From NCBI GenBank assembly GCA_023386835.1, contig JAEWIY010000208.1, positions 1 through 22,800 of the forward strand: a stretch of 22,800 nucleotides of DNA. Direction: 5' to 3'. The notes below the pieces were generated by a model, which saw only the letters and a program-made list of their open reading frames with translations, did no database searches and was not told where the DNA came from. How positions within the stretch are numbered: position 1 is the first letter of the stretch; every line of letters begins with the position of its first letter. This document shows positions 7,552 through 16,753 of the stretch, piece after piece. The DNA comes from Verrucomicrobiota bacterium. GTDB lineage: Bacteria > Verrucomicrobiota > Verrucomicrobiia > Opitutales > Opitutaceae. Both the position numbers and the translations under genes were made by a program.

Positions 7552-8885
7552 TCCGTCCTTCGTCTGGCAAGCTCCTGGCGGCCGCGGGATTGGTGCTTGG
7601 CGCACTCGTGGTGGCGCTGCTGCCGGAGAGTCTGCTCTTCTCCGTCGCCCACCCGGCGTCCGAAGTCGCGGATGCGCCCACTGGCGAACGTTGGGCCTGC
7701 CCGATGATGGACTTTATCGGCAACAAACCGGGGGACTGCCCCGTTTGCGGCATGAAGATGACCAAGGTCACCGCGGGTGAACTGACGCTGGAACAGCAGC
7801 GCCGCATGGGTGTGCAGCTGACCACCGTCTCCACCGGGCCGGCTCGGGCGCTGGTGCGCGCGTATGGCACCGTTCGCTACGACGACCGGACGGCGCGGGT
7901 GGTCATCCCCCGCGTCAGCGGCCGGGTCGTTCGGCGCCACGACGCCGCCCGCCACGCCGGCACGCTGGTCGAAGTTGGCGATCCGGTGGTCGACCTTTAC
8001 AGCCCCGAGGCCTTCGCCGCTCAAGGTGAACTGGCAGCGGCGGTACAACTGCGCGACCAGGCGACGCTCCGTGCGCTGACGGAGCGATTCGAACGCTGGA
8101 ATCTCGCGGAGGTTGCCCGTGCGATCCTCGACGGTGGTGTCCCCACGGATACGGTGACAATTCGAACGCCCTTCAGCGGACGGGTCGTGCTCGGGCTGGA
8201 TGGCGATACCACCGGCATGTCGCCCCGGCTTCCGCAAGTGGGCCAGGAAGTCATGGCCGACGCGCCGCTCCTTCAGGTCGTCGATCCACACGCCTACATG
8301 ATTGTCGTCCAGGTGCCGGAGAACCGCGCGCACTGGCTGCGGGTCGGCCAGCCCGCTCGTTTGGCGTCCGACGACCAGGGCGAGTTGCCTGACATCGGCG
8401 CGCAGATCGCCTGGCTCTCACCCGAGCTCAACCGCGAACTTCGCACCCGCGAAGCACACCTGCACCTGTCCGACCCCAACGGCCGGCTCATGCCCGGCAG
8501 CCTGGTTTACGCCCGAGTTGAGACCGTATTGAGCCAGGAGCTACACCCGGCTGACACGACTGCACCGGAGAGCTGGGGCACCTTTCCCCTCGTGCCGAAG
8601 ACCGCGATCCTCAGCACCGGGGTGCGCAACGTCGCGTGGCGCGTCGCCGAGCGCTTCGAGGACGGCCGCCTTCGCTTCGAACTGGCTCCCGTTGCCCTTG
8701 GACCGCGGCTCGAGGACGAGACCGGCAACGACGTCTACCTTGTGCGCGCCGGGTTGCAACCGGGGGACGAGGTGGCAACGGAAGGCGCCTTCCTGATCGA
8801 CAGCCAGGCCCAGCTCGCCGGCACGCCGAGCCTCTTGTTCCCCCTCGGCGCCACCGCCGCACCGGCCGCCGCCCACCAGCACTGA
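7548..8885 (+). CDS. cusB: RND efflux periplasmic adaptor, CusB/HlyD family, with N-terminal heavy-metal-binding domain
   Basis: This is a 445-residue adaptor with an N-terminal membrane anchor (about 9-27). A heavy-metal-binding motif follows: CPMM at 51-54 and CPVCGMKM at 64-71, the same type as the two in the ATPase. Next come the split lipoyl/barrel-sandwich segments (IPRVSGRVVRRHD...VGDPVVDLYSPE and IRTPFSGRVVLGLDG...VGQEV), an alpha-hairpin between them, and beta-barrel and membrane-proximal domains (YMIVVQVPENRAHWLRVGQPA and PKTAILSTGVRNVAW). It links the inner membrane pump to the outer membrane channel and probably presents metal. It ends in AAHQH. The ATG is chosen because it forms an ATGA overlap with the preceding stop. 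Confidence 0.92.
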   Translation: MIRPSSGKLLAAAGLVLGALVVALLPESLLFSVAHPASEVADAPTGERWACPMMDFIGNKPGDCPVCGMKMTKVTAGELTLEQQRRMGVQLTTVSTGPARALVRAYGTVRYDDRTARVVIPRVSGRVVRRHDAARHAGTLVEVGDPVVDLYSPEAFAAQGELAAAVQLRDQATLRALTERFERWNLAEVARAILDGGVPTDTVTIRTPFSGRVVLGLDGDTTGMSPRLPQVGQEVMADAPLLQVVDPHAYMIVVQVPENRAHWLRVGQPARLASDDQGELPDIGAQIAWLSPELNRELRTREAHLHLSDPNGRLMPGSLVYARVETVLSQELHPADTTAPESWGTFPLVPKTAILSTGVRNVAWRVAERFEDGRLRFELAPVALGPRLEDETGNDVYLVRAGLQPGDEVATEGAFLIDSQAQLAGTPSLLFPLGATAAPAAAHQH

Positions 8886-8936
8886 GTTCTTCCCCTGCGC
8901 CCCGCTCAAAGCGGCGGCCGGCGCGGGCCTGTCTCC

Positions 8937-11900
8937 ATGTTGTCGTTCTTCATCCGTAACACGTTCCTCACCCTCGCCGCCGCGGTCGGACTCGCAGTGG
9001 CGGGTCTGTGGGCGTGGCGCCATGTCCCGGTCGACGCCATTCCCGACCTGAGCGACAATCAGGTGATCGTCTGGGCGGAATGGCCCGGCCAGAGCCCGCA
9101 GGACATGGACCATCAGGTGACGTCGCGGCTGGCGCGGGAACTTCAGGGCCTGCCCGGCGTGCAGACGGTGCGCGGCATGTCGCTGTACGGAGCGAGCTAC
9201 GTTTACGTGATCTTCGACGACGGGCGGGATCTCTACGAGTCACGCACCCGCGTCTTGGAACGCCTTTCGCAGATCCAAGGCGTTCTGCCGAATGGTGTGA
9301 TGGCGAAACTGGGGCCGGATGCGACTGCGATGGGCCAGATCTACGCCTTCAGCCTGCAAGGCCCCGCCAGCCTGGAGAACAAGCGGTACGTGCTCGATCA
9401 GGTCGTGGTGCCGGCACTACAGGCCGTTCCCGGCGTGGCCGAGGTGGCGCCCGTTGGAGGCGTGGTCCGGGAATACCAGATCGACGTTGAACCCGCCCGG
9501 CTGGAGGAACTGGGACTGACGTTGGAGATGCTAATGATGGCGGTCCAGCGGGCGGGACGCGACATCGGCGCCATGAGCGTCGAGCAGTCCGGCGTCGAGA
9601 CGATGATCCGCGGCGCCGGGTTCATCCGTTCGGTGGAGGACGTGGAGAACATTGTTGTGCGTGGTGACCCGATCCGTGGGGCTGGGCTGCGGTTGCGCGA
9701 CGTGGCCGACGTGCACCTCGGCGGGCAGTTCCGCCAAGGTGTGCTCGCCGACGGTTATCAGGAGCATGTGGGCGCGATCATCGGCATGCGGGTACGCGAG
9801 GACCCGCAATCGGTGATCGACGCGGTGAAGCAGCGCCTGATCGAGCTGCAGCCGACGCTGGAACGCGAACAGCTGCGCCCCGTTTCCTTCTACGATCGTT
9901 CGCAGCTGATCCACGAAACGAACGAGACGCTCGCCAGCACGCTGCAGCACGAGGTGCTGGCCACGGCACTCGTCGTACTCGTTTTTCTCCTACACGCCCG
10001 CGCCAGCTTCGCGGCGGCCGCCGCCCTGCCCTTGGGCATGCTCTTCACGTTTCTGGTCATGAAGCTGCTCGGCGTGGGCGCCAACATCATGAGCCTCGCC
10101 GGCATCGCGATCGCCATCGGCGTGATGGTCGACTTCGGCATCGTGATGACGGAAAACATCACGCAGCACCTGATCGACCTGCAGGAGCGGTGCCGCCGCG
10201 AAGGCCGGCCGATGCCCACCTCCCCGTTTCACCCGGAGATCACGGAGGCGGTGGTCACCGCCACGCAGGAAATCGCCCGCCCCCTCCTGACCTCGGCCGC
10301 GACCACAATCATCGGCTTCCTGCCGATCCTGGTGCTGACCGACCAGGCCGGACGACTGTTCACGCCGCTCGCGGTGACCAAGACGATCGCGATCACCGGG
10401 GCGGTCCTCTTCGGCGTGTTGCTCGTGCCCACATTGTGCCGCCTGCTCCTGCCACCCTGGCACGTGCGCAAGCCGCTGCTGCTGGGGCTCGCCGGCATCG
10501 CAGCCGGTGTGACGTTTGGCTGGTACATCCGCGATGGTTGGTCATTGCCCTTTGAATACGGCCGCTGGGCCGTCCACGTACCCGGCTGGTTGAGCGCTCC
10601 TCTCTTCGCCGCCCTGGCCGCCGCCGCGGTGTGGCGGATCGGGCGGGAACGGCTCGTCAACTACGAGAAGAATCCCACCAGCCGGGCCATCCATGTGGTT
10701 TACAACTGGGCGTACTTCCGGATCCTGCGGCACAAGGTGGCGTTCACCGCCGCCGCGCTCATCCTCGCCCTTTCCGGTTATCTGCTGGGCGCCGGCTGGC
10801 CTCGCGTGAGCTGGCCGCTGCGCCAGCTGTTTGCTGCAGCCGGCGCCGACTTTTCCCAGACGCGGATCGACCAGGCCCTGACACGTCTTTTCCCCGGCGT
10901 GGGCTCGAGCTTCCTCCCACCGCTGGACGAAGGCAGCTTGCTATTCATGCCGTCCGTGCCTGCCGCTGCTGGATTGGGCGAAACGCAGCGCGTGATGCTC
11001 GAGCAGAATCGACGCATCGAATCCGTGCCCGAGGTCGCCAGCGTCATGGGCAAGCTCGGCCGCGCTGAGACTGCGCTCGATCCCGCCCCGCTTGGCATGA
11101 TCGAGACCACGGTCCTGTTAAAACCCTACCATGAATGGCCGGTGCACGAGATCCCGCGGGCCGACGGCACGATGGAACGGCGGCCCCGGACGCTGGCGGA
11201 GGTTCGCGCCGCGGTCGCGACGGTGAGTGACATCCCCGGCGTGGCGCCCAGTTGGCTGCAGCCGATCGAAACCCGGGTCGTCATGCTCTCCACCGGTATC
11301 CGCAGCCTCATTGCGCTGCAGATTCTCGGCGACGACACCGACGCGCTGGAGCAGTTTGCCGAAGCAGCCGAGAAGGTCATTCAACCCACGCCAGGAGCCG
11401 TCGATGTGCAGATGCAGCGCGAAGGCGGCAAGCCGTACGCCGAAATTCGCCTGGATCCCGCGAAGCTGGCCCGCTTCGGGCTCGGCAACGAGCAGGTGAT
11501 GCAAGCGGTCGAGAGCGCGCTTGGCGGCATGGCTGTGACCACGTCGGTCGAGGGCGCGCTGCGCTACCCGGTCCGGATTCGCTACGCGCGGGAACGTCGC
11601 GACGATCCCGACGAGTTGGTCCGCGTGCTGGTGCCCCGCAGCGAACGTGAGTCTGTGCCCCTCTCCAGCCTGCTCGCGCTGCCGACCGTGCATTCGCTCG
11701 AATTCCCGGGCGGCGAACTCGATGCACCGACGTTTCTGTCGCGTCTTCCTCTCCGGCACCAGCGTAACCTGGTCCTGCTCAGTCACCAGGCGGCCGAGTT
11801 GACGATCGCGGCCGGCGAACCCCTACCGCCGACTCTCCTCCAGGCTGTCGAAGCCGGCCAAATACGCGTCAGCGCCGAGCGTCCGAGCAAACTCGGACTG

Positions 11901-12668
11901 ACCTACACCATCGGTCCGATGGCGATCCGGTCGGAAGGCGGCAAACGAACCCAGTACGTGCTCCTCAATGCGCGCGGCCGCGGCGAGGTGGAGGTCGTTC
12001 AGGACGCGGACGCACGTCTGCGCGCCGCGCTCGCCGAAGGGCGCTTGGAACTGCCCGCCGGCGCAACCTACCGCTGGGTCGGTCGGTACGAGCAGAAACT
12101 GAAGGCGGACGCGGCCATGCGGTGGATCGTCGGCGTTTCGATGGGCGTGATGATCATCCTGATCTACGTCGGCACGCGCTCGTGGCTCGTGACCGGCATC
12201 ATCCTGCTGTGTAACGTGCCGGTGAATACGGGCGGTGGCTTTCTCTTTGTGTGGCTTTTTGGAGCCGAAATGACCACTGCCGTGATGGTGGGCTTCCTGG
12301 TGCTGCTCGGTGTGATGTTCAACGACAGCATCCTGCTCGGCACCTATATCCACGAGCAGTTCAAGACGCCGCCACGCGACCTCGACGATGTGAAGGAGCG
12401 CGTCTTTCAGGCCGGCCTGCGCCGCCGCCGTCCTGCCATCATGACGACGGTGACGACGCTGTTGTCGCTGGTTCCGGTTCTCTGGTCGACCGGTCGCGGG
12501 GCCGAACTGATGCAGCCGATGGCTCTGCCCATTGTCGGCGGCATGATCTTTGACGTGATCTCATTGTTCGCCGTCCCGGTGTTCTACGTCTGGCATTGGG
12601 AGCGGAAACTGGCACGCCAAGCCACCGCCACGGCCACGCTTACCGTCCCCGCCGCAACGCAATCGTAG
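8937..12668 (+). CDS. cusA: Heavy-metal efflux RND pump, CusA family, enlarged
   Basis: This 1243-residue inner-membrane proton-driven pump belongs to the HME-RND family. Its start, VPVDAIPDLSDNQVIVWAEWPGQSP, is a CusA/CzcA hallmark. Helix 4 holds D399 and E406 (MVDFGIVMTEN), the expected proton-relay positions. Three methionines fit the Cu(I)-binding triad of E. coli CusA by motif: M721 (LGMIETT), M783 (VVMLSTG) and M865 (GGMAVTT), supporting monovalent copper or silver transport. The protein is about 200 residues longer than E. coli CusA. Extra material lies at about 504-577 (two likely extra helices after TM6), 610-640 and 912-994. It starts 51 nt after the adaptor stop and is the last gene of the operon. 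Confidence 0.95.
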   Translation: MLSFFIRNTFLTLAAAVGLAVAGLWAWRHVPVDAIPDLSDNQVIVWAEWPGQSPQDMDHQVTSRLARELQGLPGVQTVRGMSLYGASYVYVIFDDGRDLYESRTRVLERLSQIQGVLPNGVMAKLGPDATAMGQIYAFSLQGPASLENKRYVLDQVVVPALQAVPGVAEVAPVGGVVREYQIDVEPARLEELGLTLEMLMMAVQRAGRDIGAMSVEQSGVETMIRGAGFIRSVEDVENIVVRGDPIRGAGLRLRDVADVHLGGQFRQGVLADGYQEHVGAIIGMRVREDPQSVIDAVKQRLIELQPTLEREQLRPVSFYDRSQLIHETNETLASTLQHEVLATALVVLVFLLHARASFAAAAALPLGMLFTFLVMKLLGVGANIMSLAGIAIAIGVMVDFGIVMTENITQHLIDLQERCRREGRPMPTSPFHPEITEAVVTATQEIARPLLTSAATTIIGFLPILVLTDQAGRLFTPLAVTKTIAITGAVLFGVLLVPTLCRLLLPPWHVRKPLLLGLAGIAAGVTFGWYIRDGWSLPFEYGRWAVHVPGWLSAPLFAALAAAAVWRIGRERLVNYEKNPTSRAIHVVYNWAYFRILRHKVAFTAAALILALSGYLLGAGWPRVSWPLRQLFAAAGADFSQTRIDQALTRLFPGVGSSFLPPLDEGSLLFMPSVPAAAGLGETQRVMLEQNRRIESVPEVASVMGKLGRAETALDPAPLGMIETTVLLKPYHEWPVHEIPRADGTMERRPRTLAEVRAAVATVSDIPGVAPSWLQPIETRVVMLSTGIRSLIALQILGDDTDALEQFAEAAEKVIQPTPGAVDVQMQREGGKPYAEIRLDPAKLARFGLGNEQVMQAVESALGGMAVTTSVEGALRYPVRIRYARERRDDPDELVRVLVPRSERESVPLSSLLALPTVHSLEFPGGELDAPTFLSRLPLRHQRNLVLLSHQAAELTIAAGEPLPPTLLQAVEAGQIRVSAERPSKLGLTYTIGPMAIRSEGGKRTQYVLLNARGRGEVEVVQDADARLRAALAEGRLELPAGATYRWVGRYEQKLKADAAMRWIVGVSMGVMIILIYVGTRSWLVTGIILLCNVPVNTGGGFLFVWLFGAEMTTAVMVGFLVLLGVMFNDSILLGTYIHEQFKTPPRDLDDVKERVFQAGLRRRRPAIMTTVTTLLSLVPVLWSTGRGAELMQPMALPIVGGMIFDVISLFAVPVFYVWHWERKLARQATATATLTVPAATQS

Positions 12669-12776
12669 TCCACGCTTCGGTGCGACGGGGGTGAACGCCG
12701 GGGCGGAATGAGCGCGGGGCCACGCCTGCGCGAGGCGTTGCCAGCGAGGGCTTTTCCGCGCAGAGTACCGGTTCCC

Positions 12777-14888
12777 ATGCGTACGTGCTTCCTCACTACA
12801 CCGCTCCGCGTTGGCCTGCTGGTCCTGTTGGTCGGAGCGTCGGCCCTTGCGCAGTCCTGGACGGCGGACAACGGCAACGGCACGTTTACGAACCCGCTCT
12901 TCTACGACGAGTTTTCCGACCCGGACCTGATCCGAGTCGGCGAGGATTTTTATCTGGCGGGCACAACGATGCACGCGATGCCAGGGCTGGTGGTGCTCCA
13001 CTCGAAGGACCTCGTGAACTGGCGGTTCCTCAGCTACGCCTTCGAGCGCCTCGAACTCGGCCCGGAGTTTCGTCTGGAGGACGGACGTGAGGCCTACGGC
13101 CAAGGCATCTGGGCACCGTGCATCCGCTACCACGACGGCACGTTCTACCTGTTCTCCAACGTGAACGGCTACGGCATGCAGGTCTTCATCAGCCGCGATC
13201 CGGCCGGACCGTGGGAGCATCACAACATGGGCGGGCAGATCCATGATCTGTCCGTGCTCTTCGACGAAGATGACCGCATCTACGCCGTGTACGGCTACGA
13301 CGAAGTGAAGTTGATCGAGATCAAACCCGACTTCAGCGGCTACGTGGAACGCAGCGAGAGAGTGATCATCCCGCGCGGCAACGCGATGGGTGAAGGGCAC
13401 CACTTCTACAAAATAAACAGCAAGTACTACATCATCAGCGCCAACTACGCACCCGTGGGACGCATGCAGGCGGCGCGCGCCGACCACATCGAGGGCCCCT
13501 ACGAAACCGCCGTGATCAGCGCCCGCGAGACCATGGGCACGCAACGAGGCTGGCAACTGCGCCCGCTCGGTCTCGGCGAGGGCGTCCCGGAGCCCGGGGC
13601 CATGTTCAATCTGGTTCCACCCGGCGGCAACCAGCACGGAGCCGTCCCGCTGCACCAAGGCGGCATCGTCGATCTGCCGAACGGCGATTGGTGGGGCTTC
13701 TCGATGATGGACTTCCGCTCGGTCGGACGGACCACGTTCCTGTCTCCCGTCACCTGGCACGACGGCTGGCCGTACTTTGGCCTGCCGAACAACCTCGGAC
13801 GTTCACCCCGAACCTGGCTGAAGCCGGCGGTTTCCGCAGATGTTCAACCGCACGCCCCGTATCAACGCAGCGACGACTTCGAGACGGCGACGCTCCAGCC
13901 GATCTGGCAATGGAATCATGCGCCGGACGACACCAAGTGGTCGCTCACCGAACGTGCCGGCGCGTTGCGGCTGCGCACCAAGCCGGCGCAGGATTTTCTC
14001 TGGGCGCGCAATACGCTCACGCAACGCGTGATTGGGCCCGTGTCCTCGGCCACGGCGCAACTCGACGCATCAGGCCTGCAGCCCGGTGACGTCGCGGGGC
14101 TCGCCCTGCTCAACATGCCCTACGCTTCGCTCGGTGTCGTCCATCATGCCAGCGGGTATTCGTTGCGGGCCTACAATCAGCTGACCCACGCGACGGTTGA
14201 ACGGGCGCTGCCCTCGGCACACGTCTGGCTGCGCGCGACCGGCGACTTTGACGAGGATCTGGCCCAGTTGAGCTACAGCACCGACGGACGCGCATTCACC
14301 GACATCGGCACGCCCGTTCGCCTGCCCTACCAGCTGAAGACGTTCCAAGGCGTCCGGTATGCTCTTTTCGCCTACAACACGGCTGATCAGGAGGGTGGCC
14401 ACGCGGACTTCCTCTCGTTCCGCGTCGACGAGCCGCTGGCGGACCGCTCCGTCAACCTACCGCTCGGCCGGGTGATCACGCTGACGAATCTGGCGGACGG
14501 CTCCGTGGCATGGGCCAACCCGCACGGCATGCTGCACCGGGCCGCGGCGGGCTCCAAGGAAGCGAATGGCCCCGGTGCGCGTTTCCGCGTCCACGATCGC
14601 GGCCAAGGCCGCGTGTCGCTCGAAGCGCTGGACGGCAGCGGCTGGCTCACGGTGGTCGGATTGGGCCTGTCCTCCGATGTGCAACTGCGCGAAGCCGAAT
14701 CAGACGGCAGCCTCTTCCAATGGCAGGACATGTTGCGCGGCCAGTGCATGCTGTTGTCGCTCAGGACGCACCGTTACGTCGGCCACGACCCCGCCACCGG
14801 CGAGCCGTACGGAGCAGACTGGCCCGGCACCCGCCCCGACCGACGCGACGGCACCGTCTTCCGTTGGACGGAGGTCACCGCGCCGTGA
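12777..14888 (+). CDS. Secreted glycoside hydrolase family 43 (xylosidase/arabinofuranosidase-like) with C-terminal beta-trefoil-like domain
   Basis: This is a 703-residue protein with a signal peptide (about 1-26, ALA|Q). The five-bladed propeller catalytic domain (about 30-345) shows the three GH43 acidic residues: base D48 in SDPDLIRVGEDFYLAG, D157 in IHDLSVLFDEDDR, and acid E206 in GEGHHFYK. Residues about 362-550 match a GH43_C2-type beta-sandwich (DDFETATLQPIWQWNH). Residues about 555-703 look like an additional beta-trefoil: three lobes ending ARFRVHD, SLFQWQD and TVFRWTE. This domain could bind carbohydrate. Likely activity is removal of xylose or arabinose from plant polysaccharide; exact specificity is not visible. 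The start was set by the signal peptide. It is not functionally linked to the metal operon, and has a 108 bp gap from it. Confidence 0.9.
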   Translation: MRTCFLTTPLRVGLLVLLVGASALAQSWTADNGNGTFTNPLFYDEFSDPDLIRVGEDFYLAGTTMHAMPGLVVLHSKDLVNWRFLSYAFERLELGPEFRLEDGREAYGQGIWAPCIRYHDGTFYLFSNVNGYGMQVFISRDPAGPWEHHNMGGQIHDLSVLFDEDDRIYAVYGYDEVKLIEIKPDFSGYVERSERVIIPRGNAMGEGHHFYKINSKYYIISANYAPVGRMQAARADHIEGPYETAVISARETMGTQRGWQLRPLGLGEGVPEPGAMFNLVPPGGNQHGAVPLHQGGIVDLPNGDWWGFSMMDFRSVGRTTFLSPVTWHDGWPYFGLPNNLGRSPRTWLKPAVSADVQPHAPYQRSDDFETATLQPIWQWNHAPDDTKWSLTERAGALRLRTKPAQDFLWARNTLTQRVIGPVSSATAQLDASGLQPGDVAGLALLNMPYASLGVVHHASGYSLRAYNQLTHATVERALPSAHVWLRATGDFDEDLAQLSYSTDGRAFTDIGTPVRLPYQLKTFQGVRYALFAYNTADQEGGHADFLSFRVDEPLADRSVNLPLGRVITLTNLADGSVAWANPHGMLHRAAAGSKEANGPGARFRVHDRGQGRVSLEALDGSGWLTVVGLGLSSDVQLREAESDGSLFQWQDMLRGQCMLLSLRTHRYVGHDPATGEPYGADWPGTRPDRRDGTVFRWTEVTAP

Positions 14889-14970
14889 CGCGACCGGTGG
14901 ATCCGCCGTCAGAACGCGGCTGAGCCCTTCGCGTGCTCGCAGCGGTTCTGCGCGCGAAGCCTGAAAATAC

Positions 14971-14996
14971 AAAAACCCCGGAGTGATCCGGGGTTT
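14971..14996 (-). terminator. Rho-independent terminator of tRNA-Gly
   Basis: A perfect 9-bp stem (14973-14981 with 14988-14996, AAACCCCGG/CCGGGGTTT) has a 6-nt loop. On the minus strand it is followed by further T residues, giving TTTTT. It begins 8 nt past the tRNA 3' end. With a weaker T run on the plus strand, it may also end GH43 transcripts. Confidence 0.85.
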
Positions 14997-15003
14997 AGGA
15001 AAA

Positions 15004-15079
<76 letters not shown>

Positions 15080-15092
15080 GAGAGGACTGGGA

Positions 15093-15120
15093 GAAGTAGA
15101 GGGTGCCGGGGGCGCGTCAA
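15093..15120 (-). promoter_or_regulatory. Putative sigma-70 promoter of tRNA-Gly
   Basis: The minus strand reads TTGACG (15120-15115), a 16-nt spacer, then TACTTC (15098-15093). This places the transcription start just before the tRNA 5' end. The -35 is near consensus and the -10 is fair. The position fits a stable-RNA promoter. Confidence 0.55.
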
Positions 15121-15202
15121 CAGGTTTTTTGATCAGGTTTGCGCAGCCCTCGGCTAGCGGGCGCTAAAGCGGTGAATTCCGCCCCCGTGACCCACCCGAA
15201 GC

Positions 15203-16582
15203 TCAGTCGATCACGTCGAGTTCCGGCCACTGGGCGACTTTGCGATGCAGGGTCCGGCGGCTGATGCCCATCAATTGCGCAGCCTTCGTGCGATTGCCCC
15301 GGGCTTTGATCAACGCCTCGCGCAGCAGCCGCTTCTCGTTCTCCTCAACCGACAGGGGATTCGCCAACGGCGGCGCCGGCGCTGCTCCCGCCGCTTGCGT
15401 CGTCGGCAACGCGGCGCCGCGAAATTTCGGCTCCAAGTCGAACTCGGTCAGCTTGCCGGTGCGGTTCAACACCACCGCGTTCTCGCAGAAGTTGCGCAGC
15501 TCACGGATGTTTCCCGGCCACGGATAGTTGACGAGCGTCGCCAGCGCGCCCGGCTCCACCGCCAGCGGCGACACGCCGTTCTCCTCGGCGAAGACCCGGA
15601 TGTAGTGCGCGATCAGCAGCGGAATGTCCTCCTTCCGCTCGCGCAGCGGCGGCATCGTGATGCGCACGACGTTGAGGCGGAAAAACAAGTCCTCGCGGAA
15701 CTTCCCCTCCGCCACCATCGCTTCGAGATTCCGGTTGGTCGCCGCCACCAAGCGCACGTCGAGCTCGATCGGTTTCGATCCGCCCACCCGCTCGATCGTC
15801 TTCGTCTCCAAAAAACGGAGCAGTTTTACCTGCGTCGAAGCCGTGATCTCGCCGATTTCATCCAGGAACAATGTTCCGCGGTCGGCCGCTTCAAATCGCC
15901 CGATCCGTCGCTCGGTCGCCCCGGTGAACGCACCGCGCTCATGGCCGAAGACCTCGCTTTCGAGCAAGTTCTCCGACAACGCCGCACAGTGCACTGCGAC
16001 GAACGGCGCACGCGCGCGCGGGCTGGCCTGGTGGATCGCCTGCGCGATCAGCTCCTTGCCGGTGCCCGACTCACCCTCGATCAGGATTGTGGCCCGCGAA
16101 GGTGCGACGAGCTTCACGCGATCAATCACCTCCACCAATCTCGGCGAGTGGCCAACGATGCCGCTGAAGCTGAACTTCTCGTCGAGCCGCTCGTGCAACT
16201 GCTTCACCTCCACCTCGAGCGTGCGACTCTTCAGCGCCCGCTGGATGAGGATCTCGAGCCGCTCGATGTTGACCGGTTTGGTGAGAAAATCGACGGCTCC
16301 CCGCTTCATCGCCTCGACCGCCGTATCAATACTTCCATACGCGGTCATCATCAGCACGGCCGGGCGATTCGGCAGCGTCAGCGCCTTGTCGATCACCTTA
16401 AGCCCGCTTTTGCCCGGCATGCGCAGGTCCGTCAGGATGACGTCGTACTCCTGCGCCTCCATCAGGTTGAACGCCTCGTCCGCGCTCGCCGCGACAGACA
16501 CGTCGAAGTTCTCCTCCAACGCCTGCTGCAAGCCCTCGCGGGTATGCTTCTCGTCATCGACGATCAGTACGGTGGGGACCAT
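15203..16582 (-). CDS. Sigma-54-dependent NtrC-family response regulator
   Basis: This 459-residue activator has three domains. The receiver domain (about 1-125) has phospho-acceptor D52 in LTDLRMPG. The AAA+ sigma-54 interaction domain (about 140-370) has Walker A GESGTGKE (170-177), the sigma-54 contact loop GAFTGA (217-222), and Walker B GTLFLDEIGE. A C-terminal Fis-type helix-turn-helix reads GNRTKAAQLMGISRRTLHRKV. It activates sigma-54 promoters when phosphorylated, presumably by the adjacent histidine kinase. The start was set at ATG 16582 (MVPTVLIVDDEKH), where the receiver domain begins. No good sigma-54 promoter was found in the 171 bp before it, so its targets are unknown. It resembles AtoC/ZraR-type regulators. 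Confidence 0.94.
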   Translation of the reverse strand: MVPTVLIVDDEKHTREGLQQALEENFDVSVAASADEAFNLMEAQEYDVILTDLRMPGKSGLKVIDKALTLPNRPAVLMMTAYGSIDTAVEAMKRGAVDFLTKPVNIERLEILIQRALKSRTLEVEVKQLHERLDEKFSFSGIVGHSPRLVEVIDRVKLVAPSRATILIEGESGTGKELIAQAIHQASPRARAPFVAVHCAALSENLLESEVFGHERGAFTGATERRIGRFEAADRGTLFLDEIGEITASTQVKLLRFLETKTIERVGGSKPIELDVRLVAATNRNLEAMVAEGKFREDLFFRLNVVRITMPPLRERKEDIPLLIAHYIRVFAEENGVSPLAVEPGALATLVNYPWPGNIRELRNFCENAVVLNRTGKLTEFDLEPKFRGAALPTTQAAGAAPAPPLANPLSVEENEKRLLREALIKARGNRTKAAQLMGISRRTLHRKVAQWPELDVID

Positions 16583-16753
16583 GCCGCAAATAGACAGCCG
16601 ACCTTCCGGCTCGGTCAAGCGCCAGTGCGACAAAGTGGCTCGCGAACGTCCGCCAACGGTCGAGCGCCGCAGAACGACCGCGAGGGGAGCGCCCCTCTGC
16701 CGCGGCAGCCCAGGCGCGGGCGACCTTAGCCCGCCCCCCGCGCCACTGAGCGC

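Noticed and set aside
12722..12738. 6-bp hairpin ACGCCT-N5-AGGCGT after cusA as a terminator
   Set aside because: The stem is short and not followed by a T run.
15245..16729. A 494-codon open frame opposite the response regulator
   Set aside because: It is antisense to a gene with complete NtrC motifs and shows only composition-driven openness.
16583..16753. Sigma-54-like promoter upstream of the response regulator
   Set aside because: The best match, TGGCGG...TCGC on the minus strand, has GG-GC spacing one base short of the required geometry.
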